NCBI GenBank assembly: GCA_946537305.1
Contig: CAMNFR010000009.1
Coordinates: 1 to 62,211 of the forward strand
DNA: 62,211 nt
Reading direction: 5' to 3'
From: an uncultured Lachnospiraceae bacterium
GTDB lineage: Bacteria > Bacillota > Clostridia > Lachnospirales > Lachnospiraceae
Positions within the stretch are counted from its first letter, which is position 1. Each line of letters opens with the position of its first letter. A program made the position numbers and the translations under genes. Positions 42,345-51,068 of this stretch are shown piece by piece. The notes under the pieces were generated by a model, which worked only from the letters and a program-made list of their open reading frames with translations, was not told where the DNA came from and searched no databases.

Positions 42345-44099
42345 ATGACACAGACAACTCCCAGCCGAGAACTTATGCTGGGGAACAAAGCTGTTGCCCG
42401 AGGCTTGTTTGAGGCCGGGGTATGCTTTATTTCCAGCTACCCGGGAACACCCAGTACCGAGATTACGGAGGAAGCCGCCAAATTTGACGATATTTACTGC
42501 GAATGGGCTCCCAATGAAAAAGTTGCCATGGAGGCTGCCTTTGGCGCCTGCCTGGCCGGAAAGCGTTCTTTCTGCGCACAGAAGCATGTGGGCTTAAATG
42601 TTTCCGCCGACCCGCTCTATACCATGTCCTACACGGGCGTGAACGCGGGTATGGTCATCGCGGTCGCGGATGATGCCGGAATGCATTCCTCTCAGAATGA
42701 GCAGGATTCCCGCCATCACGCCATCGCTGCCAAGGTTCCTATGCTGGAGCCTTCGGATTCCGCAGAAGCCCTGGCGTTCACCAAGCTTGCTTACGAGCTT
42801 TCTGAACAGTTCGACACTCCTGTACTTCTGAAAATGTGTACACGTGTCGCTCATTCTCAGTCTGTCGTGGAAACCGGCGAGCGGGTCGTTCCCGTGAAGC
42901 CCTACGAGAAGAATATCGCAAAATATGTCATGATGCCCGGCAATGCCAAACGGCGCCACCCCCTGGTGGAACAGCGGACAAAGGATCTGATCGCCTATGC
43001 GGAAGAATCCCCGCTGAACCGCGTGGAAATGGGCGGAACGGAGCTTGGCATTATCACCGCTTCTACCTCCTATCAGTATGTTAAGGAAGTATTCGGTGAT
43101 TCTGTCAGCGTACTCAAGCTTGGCATGACCAATCCTCTGCCTGAAAAGCTGATCCGGGATTTCGCCGCCAAGGTGGATCGTCTGGTCGTCGTGGAAGAGC
43201 TGGATCCCATCATTGAGAATCATGTAAAGACACTGGGAATTCCGGTATCCGGCAAGGATGTTCTCCCGATGATCGATGAATTTTCTCAGAACCTGATCGC
43301 AAAGGCCCTGGGAAAAGAGACCGCTTCGGGACGCAGTTTCTCCGAACCGATTCCCGGACGTCCTCCGGTCATGTGCGCCGGATGTCCTCACCGTGGACTC
43401 TTCTTTACATTAAAGAAGAACAAATGCACGGTACTGGGCGATATCGGCTGCTACACACTGGGTGCTGTCCAGCCTCTGGGTGCTATGGAGATGACGCTCT
43501 GCATGGGCGCTTCCATCGGCGCTGTACATGGCTTTAACAAAGCCATGGGGCAGGAGGCCGAAAAACATACCGTTGCCGTGTTGGGTGATTCCACCTTTAT
43601 GCACTCCGGTATGACCGGGCTTGCCAATGTTGCTTATAACCAGTCAAACTCCACAGTCATCATTCTGGATAACTCCATCACCGGCATGACCGGTCACCAA
43701 CAGAATCCCACCACGGGATATAACATCAAGGGTGACCCCGCCGGTAAGATCGACCTGGAAGCACTGTGCCGGGCCATGGGCTTTGAGCGCGTGCGCGTGG
43801 TGGATCCGTATGATCTGGCCCAGTGTGATGCTGTCATCAAAGAGGAGCTTGCCGCGGAATGTCCTTCGGTCATCATCTCCCGCCGGCCCTGCGCTCTTCT
43901 GAAATATGTAAAACATAATCCTCCGCTTGCGGTGGACCAGGATAAATGCATCGGATGCAAGTCCTGCATGCGTATCGGCTGCCCGGCTATTTCCATCAAG
44001 AACGGAAAAGCCGTTATCGACAATACGCTCTGTGTGGGCTGCAATGTTTGCAGCCAGCTGTGCCGGTTCGGCGCGCTGGGTGCGGGAAAGGAGGCGTAA
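42345..44099 (+). CDS. iorA: Indolepyruvate:ferredoxin oxidoreductase, alpha subunit
   Basis: Protein of 584 residues; the ATG at 42345 follows AGGAGG and a GGAAGG. A pyruvate-ferredoxin-oxidoreductase-like domain comes first, with ELMLGNKAVARGLFEAG and YPGTPSTEI. A thiamine-diphosphate domain follows with GDIGCYTLG and GDSTFMHSG...GLANVAYNQ, and a C-terminal ferredoxin domain has CIGCKSCMRIGCP and CVGCNVCSQLC. It decarboxylates aryl-pyruvates from Trp, Phe or Tyr to aryl-acetyl-CoA, reducing ferredoxin. It is followed by iorB after 3 bp. Confidence 0.95.
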   Translation: MTQTTPSRELMLGNKAVARGLFEAGVCFISSYPGTPSTEITEEAAKFDDIYCEWAPNEKVAMEAAFGACLAGKRSFCAQKHVGLNVSADPLYTMSYTGVNAGMVIAVADDAGMHSSQNEQDSRHHAIAAKVPMLEPSDSAEALAFTKLAYELSEQFDTPVLLKMCTRVAHSQSVVETGERVVPVKPYEKNIAKYVMMPGNAKRRHPLVEQRTKDLIAYAEESPLNRVEMGGTELGIITASTSYQYVKEVFGDSVSVLKLGMTNPLPEKLIRDFAAKVDRLVVVEELDPIIENHVKTLGIPVSGKDVLPMIDEFSQNLIAKALGKETASGRSFSEPIPGRPPVMCAGCPHRGLFFTLKKNKCTVLGDIGCYTLGAVQPLGAMEMTLCMGASIGAVHGFNKAMGQEAEKHTVAVLGDSTFMHSGMTGLANVAYNQSNSTVIILDNSITGMTGHQQNPTTGYNIKGDPAGKIDLEALCRAMGFERVRVVDPYDLAQCDAVIKEELAAECPSVIISRRPCALLKYVKHNPPLAVDQDKCIGCKSCMRIGCPAISIKNGKAVIDNTLCVGCNVCSQLCRFGALGAGKEA

Positions 44100-44102
44100 G
44101 GC

Positions 44103-44675
44103 ATGAAGACCAAAAATGTTATGATCGTCGGTGTCGGCGGACAGGGGTCTCTCCTGGCCAGCAAGCTGTTGGGCCACCTTCTTCTCTCCCAGGGCTATGA
44201 TGTCAAAGTTTCTGAGGTCCACGGCATGTCCCAGCGCGGCGGCAGTGTGGTGACCTACGTACGCTATGGCGACAAGGTATTCTCTCCCGTCATTGATGAG
44301 GGAGAAGCGGACTATATCGTCTCCTTTGAAGCGCTGGAGGCGGCCCGCTGGCTGCCCAACCTGAAGAAGGACGGCATTATTGTAACCAATACACAGCAGA
44401 TCGATCCCATGCCGGTGATCACCGGCGCGGCCTCCTACCCGGAGGATATTATCGAAAAGCTGAAGGAAACCGGAGCACGGGTGGATGCCCTCGACTGTCT
44501 GAAGCTGGCAGAAGAGGCAGGCTCCTCCAAAGCAGTCAACATTGTACTTCTGGGAAGACTCTCCCACTACTTTGAACTGCCGGAGGAAGCCTGGATGGAG
44601 TCTATGGCTGCCATTGTCCCGTCCCGTTTTCTGGAAATGAATAAAAAAGCATTCCAGTTAGGAAAGGACGCCTAA
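44103..44675 (+). CDS. iorB: Indolepyruvate:ferredoxin oxidoreductase, beta subunit
   Basis: Protein of 190 residues, the gamma-type domain of the oxidoreductase. GVGGQGSLLASKLLG is at residues 10-24, followed by VSEVHGMSQRGGSVVTYVR. It completes the IorAB heterodimer that makes aryl-acetyl-CoA anaerobically. It starts 3 bp after iorA and paaK starts 5 bp after it, so the three genes are translated from one message. Confidence 0.95.
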   Translation: MKTKNVMIVGVGGQGSLLASKLLGHLLLSQGYDVKVSEVHGMSQRGGSVVTYVRYGDKVFSPVIDEGEADYIVSFEALEAARWLPNLKKDGIIVTNTQQIDPMPVITGAASYPEDIIEKLKETGARVDALDCLKLAEEAGSSKAVNIVLLGRLSHYFELPEEAWMESMAAIVPSRFLEMNKKAFQLGKDA

Positions 44676-44680
44676 AACTT

Positions 44681-45982
44681 ATGGAAAGATATTACCAGCC
44701 GGAGATCGAATGTGCTCCGTTAGAGAGAATTCAGGAAATTCAGAATGAAAAGCTTGTAAAACAGGTACAGCATGTATGGGATAACGTACCGTATTATCGT
44801 CATTTAATGGAGGAAAAGGGCCTGACACCGGCAGACATCAAGTCGATCGACGATTTGAAGAAGCTGCCCTTCCTCACCAAGGCAGATCTGCGGGAAGCGT
44901 ATCCCTACGGCCTGATGGGCAAGCCCCTGAAGGATTGTGTCCGCATTCAGTCTACCTCCGGCACCACCGGCAAGCGTGTTGTCGCCTTCTATACCCAGCA
45001 TGATATCGATCTCTGGGAAGAGTGTTGTGCCAGAGCCATCATGGCAGCCGGCGGCACCAGCGAAGATGTATGCCAGGTTTCCTATGGCTACGGTCTGTTC
45101 ACCGGCGGCCCCGGCCTGAACGGCGGTTCCCACAAGGTCGGATGCCTGACCATTCCGACCAGTTCCGGCAACACAGACCGCCAGATCATGTTCATCATGG
45201 ATCTGCAGGCAACCATTCTTTGCTGCACGCCCAGCTATGCCGCTTATCTTGGTGAGCGCATGAAGGAAATGGGCTACGGCCCGGATGATATTCCGCTGAA
45301 GGCCGGTATCTTCGGCGCAGAGGCCTGGAGTGAGGAAATGCGCCGCGACATCGAGGCAACGCTCGGCATCAAGGCCTATGATATTTACGGCCTGACGGAG
45401 CTCTCCGGCCCCGGCGTTTCCTTTGAGTGCTCTGCACAGTCGGGCATGCATATCAACGAGGACCATTTCATCGCAGAGATCATCGATCCGGATACGGGCG
45501 AAGTCCTTCCGGAGGGCGCCCAGGGCGAACTGGTCTTCACCTCCATCGATAAAGAAGCCTTCCCGCTGATTCGGTACCGCACGCGCGACATCTGCACGCT
45601 GACCCGTGAAAAATGCTCCTGCGGACGCACCCATGTCCGTATGACCAAGCCTAAGGGCCGCACCGATGACATGCTGATCATCCGCGGTGTCAATGTATTC
45701 CCGAGCCAGATCGAATCTGTTCTGATCAAGCAGGGCTATGCCGCCAACTATCAGATCGTTGTGGACCGCGTAAACAATACCGATACGCTGGATGTCCAGG
45801 TCGAGATGACACCCGAGATGTTCACCGATAACATGGGTGAGATCTCCGCACGCCAGAAGGAACTGGTCGAAGGCCTGAAGAGCATGCTGGGCATTAAAGC
45901 CAAGGTCTCCCTGGTAGCACCCAAGAGCATTGCCCGCAGCGAAGGCAAAGCCGTCCGTGTGATCGACAAGAGAAAAATCTGA
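44681..45982 (+). CDS. paaK: Phenylacetate-CoA ligase
   Basis: Protein of 433 residues, the usual PaaK length. The P-loop STSGTTGKRVVAFYT lies at about 91-105, with YDIYGLTELSGPGVSFEC, RYRTRDICTL and KPKGRTDDMLIIRGVNVFPSQIE landmarks toward the C-terminus. In reverse it can release aryl-acetates from the CoA esters made by IorAB with recovery of ATP; forward, it activates them. Together with IorAB it fits fermentation of aromatic amino acids to indole-acetate or phenylacetate. Confidence 0.95.
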   Translation: MERYYQPEIECAPLERIQEIQNEKLVKQVQHVWDNVPYYRHLMEEKGLTPADIKSIDDLKKLPFLTKADLREAYPYGLMGKPLKDCVRIQSTSGTTGKRVVAFYTQHDIDLWEECCARAIMAAGGTSEDVCQVSYGYGLFTGGPGLNGGSHKVGCLTIPTSSGNTDRQIMFIMDLQATILCCTPSYAAYLGERMKEMGYGPDDIPLKAGIFGAEAWSEEMRRDIEATLGIKAYDIYGLTELSGPGVSFECSAQSGMHINEDHFIAEIIDPDTGEVLPEGAQGELVFTSIDKEAFPLIRYRTRDICTLTREKCSCGRTHVRMTKPKGRTDDMLIIRGVNVFPSQIESVLIKQGYAANYQIVVDRVNNTDTLDVQVEMTPEMFTDNMGEISARQKELVEGLKSMLGIKAKVSLVAPKSIARSEGKAVRVIDKRKI

Positions 45983-46008
45983 TTCATATTCTTTGCAGGA
46001 GGTGTTTT

Positions 46009-46440
46009 ATGAGCATTAAACAGATTTCTGTATTTCTGGAGAATAAGCCCGGTCAGCTGAAAGCCATGACCGGCACTCTGGCCACAGCCAATATCGATAT
46101 GCGTGCGCTCTCCCTTGCGGAGACCAATGAGTTTGGTATCGCCCGTATTATCGTAGATGATGTTTACGAAGCCTACCAGGTTTTGAAAGATGCTGATTTT
46201 ATAGCTCGTCTGACCTCTGTGTTCGCGGTGGCCGTACCGGACGAGCCCGGCGGACTGGATAAGCTGCTGCAGATCTTCGCGGACGCGAATGTCAACATTG
46301 AATATATGTACGCATTCCTTGGAACGGACAAGAAGCACGCCTATATGATCTTCCGAGTGAAGGATTCCAAGCAGGCGGAAGGCAAGCTGGCCGGCAAAGG
46401 CCTGAAGATTCTTTCTCAGGAAGACATCGCCGCCATGTAA
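46009..46440 (+). CDS. Tandem ACT-domain protein
   Basis: Protein of 143 residues made of two ACT domains: ISVFLENKPGQLKAMTGTLA at 5-24 and VAVPDEPGGLDKLLQIFADANVNIEYMYAFL from about 74. Such small proteins accompany iorAB-paaK operons and probably sense an aromatic amino acid, adjusting the pathway allosterically. The gap to paaK is 26 bp with an AGGAGG site. A perfect 33-bp hairpin follows its stop codon. Confidence 0.9.
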   Translation: MSIKQISVFLENKPGQLKAMTGTLATANIDMRALSLAETNEFGIARIIVDDVYEAYQVLKDADFIARLTSVFAVAVPDEPGGLDKLLQIFADANVNIEYMYAFLGTDKKHAYMIFRVKDSKQAEGKLAGKGLKILSQEDIAAM

Positions 46441-46453
46441 ATCACTTTGGTAT

Positions 46454-46523
46454 GGGTGACAGGGGGACGTACCTGATGTCACATTGCACGCAATGTGACA
46501 TCAGGTACGTCCCCCTGTCACCC
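46454..46523. repeat. Perfect 33-bp inverted repeat with a 4-nt loop
   Basis: The arms at 46454-46486 and 46491-46523 are exact complements; each contains GTGACAGGGGGACGTACCTG. It occupies nearly the whole gap between the convergent ACT and TetR genes. It can terminate both transcripts and looks like a REP-type element related to the hairpin at 26532. Confidence 0.9.
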
Positions 46524-46528
46524 CCTTG

Positions 46529-47095
46529 TCACCCTGGCTCGCCGACGATCTCATAGACCGACCGGGTGAGCAAATATTCGTATGCACGGTACAGCTCTTC
46601 CGCTGTTGCCTCATTTTTGTGATCGCTCATCCAGCTCTTGATCACGCTGGTCAGGCCGATCGCGTAGTACATAGAAACGTGCCTTTTTGTAAGACGAGGG
46701 ATACCGCTTTGTTTCGCCAGATCCCGGTCGCCGATCCGCTTCTCCAGTATTTCCTGCAGATGCAGGTAGAGCATTTCCTCAAAGGCGTTCTGTCCCGTGA
46801 CCCGAAAGGCGCGTTGATAAAAATTCTTATCCTTTTCAAACGTGATGAACATAAAGCGGATTGCTTCTTTTTCCCGTTTCTCCTGTACCAGCTGATCCAT
46901 CTTTTCTATGATGTCCCGGCAGAGAATAAATTCCAGCACATCATACTTGTCCTGAAAATGATAATAAAAGGTGGGACGGATGACCCCCGCCTGGTCGGTA
47001 ATATTTTTGATGGTGATCTTTTCAAACTCCTTTTTTAACAGGAGTTCATGAAAAACATCTGCCAGTAATTCCTTTGTCAGTCTGTTCTTCTCCAT
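46529..47095 (-). CDS. TetR/AcrR-family regulator
   Basis: Protein of 188 residues. The helix-turn-helix covers about 10-55 with FEKITIKNITDQAGVIRPTFYYHFQDKYDVLEF landmarks (given over positions 20-52). The C-terminal helical domain is of the TetR_C/YxaF kind and would bind a ligand. It lies 62 bp after mntP on the same strand, so it may control that exporter or be cotranscribed. The ligand is unknown. Confidence 0.9.
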   Translation of the reverse strand: MEKNRLTKELLADVFHELLLKKEFEKITIKNITDQAGVIRPTFYYHFQDKYDVLEFILCRDIIEKMDQLVQEKREKEAIRFMFITFEKDKNFYQRAFRVTGQNAFEEMLYLHLQEILEKRIGDRDLAKQSGIPRLTKRHVSMYYAIGLTSVIKSWMSDHKNEATAEELYRAYEYLLTRSVYEIVGEPG

Positions 47096-47157
47096 ATGCT
47101 TCTTCTCCCGTTATGAATTCCGCAGCTTCTGCAATCGGATTCCCGCAAGGTATCCAG

Positions 47158-47733
47158 CTACAGCACGTGTACCAGAAAGACCTCTGCTCCGGAAAGAAGC
47201 AGGAGTATACCGCCCACGCAGTAAGCGCCTTTACGCTGTTCACACCCGATCCAGTATCCGCAGTAGATCCCTACGATTACTGAAAGTATAGTGATGATAA
47301 AGAAACATAGTGTAGAATAGACCGGCAGTGCTCCAAGGAGCCCCATGCCCATCCCGGCCAGATAGGCGTCCACGCTCATCGCAAGCGCCGCCAGGAACAC
47401 ATATTTCATGGCATAGCCGCTGATGCGTGTTTCCTGAAGCGGTTTGGCGCGATGTGCTTTAAAGAACATATACAGGCCCAGTCCCACCAGCAGAAAAATG
47501 GAGAGACCTCTGCCAAGCCGGGAAATGGATTCACTCTTTCCGTGCCACAGCGGAAGCACTGCCAAAAGCTGTCCCGCCAGAAGCGCGGCAGATTCCCATA
47601 GCGCCACCAGACAGCTGGTCTTTGCAAGCCAGACCCGATCTACCTTCTGAAGCATGGCTCCCCAGCAGACAGTTACCGCAAACACATCAATGGTGATCCC
47701 GATGGATATCAGTAAAATTTCCCAAATTTTCAT
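47158..47733 (-). CDS. mntP: MntP-type manganese efflux pump
   Basis: Protein of 191 residues with six membrane segments in two similar halves. The conserved acidic motifs are ISIGITIDVFAVTVCWG (D16) and LAMSVDAYLAGMGMG (about 116-130), typical of MntP and the LysE-like superfamily. It exports Mn2+ or a related cation across the cytoplasmic membrane. The leader contains a long stem but no clear yybP-ykoY manganese riboswitch. Assignment to MntP proper is likely but not certain. Confidence 0.82.
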   Translation of the reverse strand: MKIWEILLISIGITIDVFAVTVCWGAMLQKVDRVWLAKTSCLVALWESAALLAGQLLAVLPLWHGKSESISRLGRGLSIFLLVGLGLYMFFKAHRAKPLQETRISGYAMKYVFLAALAMSVDAYLAGMGMGLLGALPVYSTLCFFIITILSVIVGIYCGYWIGCEQRKGAYCVGGILLLLSGAEVFLVHVL

Positions 47734-47769
47734 AATTGCCTCTTTCCCCGGCCCGAACTATTTTACCGC

Positions 47770-47825
47770 CGCGGGAACAATAAATGTATATGTATTTCCT
47801 GTCATATAATACTTCATTTCCCGCG
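47770..47825 (-). promoter_or_regulatory. Stem-loop in the mntP leader
   Basis: CGCGGGAA (47770-47777) pairs with TTCCCGCG (47818-47825), with an inner GTATT/AATAC pairing. It may be a regulatory RNA or an operator. I cannot match it to a known riboswitch. Confidence 0.35.
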
Positions 47826-47877
47826 AGGTGACCACCAACAATTTCCCCAAACCGTCTAAAAACGATGTTATTCATTT

Positions 47878-50800
47878 TCAGATCATCTGAATGGTGAATG
47901 TAAGCCTGCGCGGCACGGAAGCATCCGGAAGATATTCCTCCTCGGCTTTTGAGCCCCAGGAATCAATGCCGCCCACACCGGCGTTGACCGCCAGAATGCG
48001 GACCCAGGTCGCTGAAGGTGCAGGCAGTTCTTCAGCATGAAGCGCATCCTCCAGCTGCTGCGCCGACCACGGCAGAACACTCGCCTCAAAAGGTTCGTTC
48101 TCCGCCGAAAACACCAATCCGTAACCCATAGAATCGCATACCGTAAGACTACGGACACCCGTGTGATTTCCGCACTCCTGCGGTTTCAGATACGGTGAAA
48201 AACTGTCGGCCGCCGTGGTCTCAAAGCTCCCCAGCCGCACGCCATGACATCGATCCACATAGTTTTCCTGCGGTCCCATGCCATAGCAGGTTACTCTATC
48301 ATACGCACGGGGCAGCCGGAACACCATTCCCAGCGCCGGGAACTCTGGCATGTCCTTACACCCAGGCCAATCAAGGGTCACCAGGATCTCTCCATCACTT
48401 TCCACGCGATAGGAAATCATGACTTTACTGTCCTTGATTCCCGGTAGCACATAGGTGTATGTAATCCGAAGATAATCCCCGCCGTTCTCCCACCGGCAGT
48501 CTTTTTGCATCTTTCCGTAATCCGCCATTTTCCAGGCAGCCAAACGGTAAGACGCATGCGTTCCGCGCTCGTTGTCTGTCAGCGCCCGCCAGAACGTTAC
48601 AACGGGGGTTGACAGAAGATATTCACGGCCGTCTTTTTGTAGAGATACAGCGCTCTCTTCCTGTATGGGAAAGCGTACCAGAAAATCCTTTCCGGCAGCA
48701 CCAATCGTGTCATCCCCCTCAATGACACGGAAGCCTGATTCGGCTACGCTCTTCTTCTTTGCCCCATGAATACGCTGACGAATAAATTCCCCGAACGAGA
48801 TTTCCTCCGATTCCTCTCCGGTCCGCCGTACACACACGCGGACAACCATCTCCGGGCCGGATTCTTGATCTGATTCGGTCTCGTTCTCTTGCCCGCCTCT
48901 CAGCCCGCTGCTCTGCTTGGTCCAGGAGGGCTGTTTCTCCAATATTTTTATATTCAGTGCCTCTTCCCAGGGAATAAATGCCTTCTCCTGTGGGGCGATC
49001 ACGGGCAGCTGCAGTTCATAGGTTTCCTGCAGAATACCATCTGCATAAACCTCCGCCGCATATCGATATACAGAACTGTCCGTAAAGAAGTTTCGGTTAA
49101 AGATCTCGACCCCGTCCTCCCGCACATCCACGAAGAGAGGCGCATACAATGCCTTCATCTCACAGACCTTGGGAGAGATTCTCCTCCCGGCAAAAAGAAT
49201 TCCGTCCCCGCTGAAGTTCCCCGCATGTGGTCTGTCCGCAAAATCCCCGCCGTATCCAAGCTTTTCGGTACCGTCCGCGCCGTTTGTCCAGAGCGCCTGG
49301 TCCATATAATCCCAGATAAATCCGCCGGCAAAGGAAGGATATTTTTCCAGATCGATATAGTATTTCATGCCGCCGAGAGAATTCCCCATGGCATGCATGT
49401 ATTCACAGCTGATAAACGGCTTTTTCGGATCATGCTCCAGATATTCGCGCACGCCCGCCGGCGGCAGATACATGCGGCTTTCCACATCGCTGACGTCCTC
49501 AAATTCACGGCAGTGACAGATACCTTCATAGTGAACGGGACGTCCTGGATCTCTTCTGTGGAAAAAATCGGTCATATGCCGCAGATTCTCACCGCCGTAG
49601 GATTCGTTCCCACAGGACCACAGAAGAATACTCGGATGATTCTTGTCTCTCTCCAGCATAGAACAGGCCCGGTCTACGGCCGCCTTCTTCCATTCCGGCA
49701 AACTGCCGGGCACATTTACCGAGGGGCCGTTCGAATTGGCCTTCGACCAGGTCCCGTGCGTCTCCATGTTTGTCTCATCGATCAGGTAGATACCATATTC
49801 ATCGCACAGTTCATACCATCGTCTTACATTCGGATAGTGACAGGTGCGTACCGCATTCACATGATTCTCCTTCAAAAAGCGAATGTCCCAGCACATTTCC
49901 TCTTCAGAGATCACGCGGCCGGTCCGGTCAGAAAATTCATGTCGGTTGACGCCGCGGAATATGATCCGTTTTCCGTTCAGCAGGAACACGCCGTCGCGAA
50001 TGCATACCGAGCGGATCCCCAGCGGCTGGATTACTGATTCAAGAAGGGTCTCGTCTTCACCGATGACATGCAGATGCAGCTGATACAGATACGGATCCTC
50101 TCCGCTCCAGAGATGCGGATCCTTTACCTGCAAAGAAAAAGAAAAGGCTTCTTTGTCCACATTTCTGTCCCGGTTCCATTCGCTGGTCGTGATAATGGTC
50201 TGACGGCGATCCCGAAGATTTGCCCCCAGACGGATTGCCCGGTCAGATCCGGAAAGACGACCGCTCACCTCTACCCACGCACAGGAAAGATCATCTTCTT
50301 TAAAGATCGTCCGCACGAACAGATCCTCAATATGCACCTCCGGAAGTGCCAGGATCTCCACATCCCGGAAGATCCCGCCGAACCGGAAGAAATCTTGGTC
50401 CTCCAGCCAGCTTCCGGAACAGTACCGCACGACCTCTACGGCCAACCGATTCACTCCGGAATGAACAAGCTCGGTAATATCGAATTCCGCCGGGGTAAAG
50501 CTGTCCTCAGAATATCCCGCGAACTGCCCGTTGACCCAAAGGAACAACGCGGACTCAGCACCGTGAAAGACCATACGGATCCGCCTTCCTTCCCACGTGG
50601 AAGGCATCTGCCAATCCGTAAGATATCGCCCGGTGGGGTTATATTCCCGTGGAATGGCCGGCGGCGTGAGCGCTTCGCTTCCGTCCCAGGGATATGTCGA
50701 ATTGGTATAATGCGGATGGCCGTATCCATTCAGTTCCCAGTGTCCGGGTACCGGGATACAGTCCAGCATATCCAGCGGCCTGTCCTCGCGGAAGAACTCT

Positions 50801-51012
50801 GTATCGCCCTCCTCCGGCCGGCGGCTCCAGGAAAAATGCCAGCTACCGTTCAGGCATTCTCTCCCGTCCTGTGTGCTGAACAGATAGCCTTCCTTTGACA
50901 GATAAAAGGCATGATCAGAATGAGCTTCCGTGCGTCCCACAGAAACAAGTTCCGGGTCATTCAGCCAACGGAGCCGCTCATTGATATCCGGATTCTTCAG
51001 TGTTTTAATCAT
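47878..51012 (-). CDS. lacZ: Beta-galactosidase, glycoside hydrolase family 2
   Basis: Protein of 1044 residues from the ATG at 51012 with GGAG upstream. It is full-length for LacZ: sugar-binding and immunoglobulin-like domains, then the TIM barrel. The acid/base Glu is in LLWSCGNESYGG and the nucleophile Glu in PFISCEYMHAMGNS, followed by a Bgal small-chain domain at the C-terminus. There is no signal peptide, so it cleaves lactose or related galactosides in the cytosol. No lactose permease or lacI gene is beside it. A terminator of the preceding gene separates it from that operon. Confidence 0.94.
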   Translation of the reverse strand: MIKTLKNPDINERLRWLNDPELVSVGRTEAHSDHAFYLSKEGYLFSTQDGRECLNGSWHFSWSRRPEEGDTEFFREDRPLDMLDCIPVPGHWELNGYGHPHYTNSTYPWDGSEALTPPAIPREYNPTGRYLTDWQMPSTWEGRRIRMVFHGAESALFLWVNGQFAGYSEDSFTPAEFDITELVHSGVNRLAVEVVRYCSGSWLEDQDFFRFGGIFRDVEILALPEVHIEDLFVRTIFKEDDLSCAWVEVSGRLSGSDRAIRLGANLRDRRQTIITTSEWNRDRNVDKEAFSFSLQVKDPHLWSGEDPYLYQLHLHVIGEDETLLESVIQPLGIRSVCIRDGVFLLNGKRIIFRGVNRHEFSDRTGRVISEEEMCWDIRFLKENHVNAVRTCHYPNVRRWYELCDEYGIYLIDETNMETHGTWSKANSNGPSVNVPGSLPEWKKAAVDRACSMLERDKNHPSILLWSCGNESYGGENLRHMTDFFHRRDPGRPVHYEGICHCREFEDVSDVESRMYLPPAGVREYLEHDPKKPFISCEYMHAMGNSLGGMKYYIDLEKYPSFAGGFIWDYMDQALWTNGADGTEKLGYGGDFADRPHAGNFSGDGILFAGRRISPKVCEMKALYAPLFVDVREDGVEIFNRNFFTDSSVYRYAAEVYADGILQETYELQLPVIAPQEKAFIPWEEALNIKILEKQPSWTKQSSGLRGGQENETESDQESGPEMVVRVCVRRTGEESEEISFGEFIRQRIHGAKKKSVAESGFRVIEGDDTIGAAGKDFLVRFPIQEESAVSLQKDGREYLLSTPVVTFWRALTDNERGTHASYRLAAWKMADYGKMQKDCRWENGGDYLRITYTYVLPGIKDSKVMISYRVESDGEILVTLDWPGCKDMPEFPALGMVFRLPRAYDRVTCYGMGPQENYVDRCHGVRLGSFETTAADSFSPYLKPQECGNHTGVRSLTVCDSMGYGLVFSAENEPFEASVLPWSAQQLEDALHAEELPAPSATWVRILAVNAGVGGIDSWGSKAEEEYLPDASVPRRLTFTIQMI

Positions 51013-51031
51013 AATTCGGATCTCCAAATTC

Positions 51032-51063
51032 AAAAAGAGGGGGCAGGTCAAAGGCCTGCCCCC
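51032..51063 (-). terminator. Terminator of the synthetase-fusion operon
   Basis: GGGGGCAGG/CCTGCCCCC stem and T5 on the minus strand, lying between the fusion gene and lacZ. Confidence 0.85.
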
Positions 51064-51068
51064 GACCG

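Noticed and set aside
47734-47877. yybP-ykoY manganese riboswitch before mntP
   Set aside because: The conserved loop sequences of that riboswitch are not visible, so only a stem-loop is reported.
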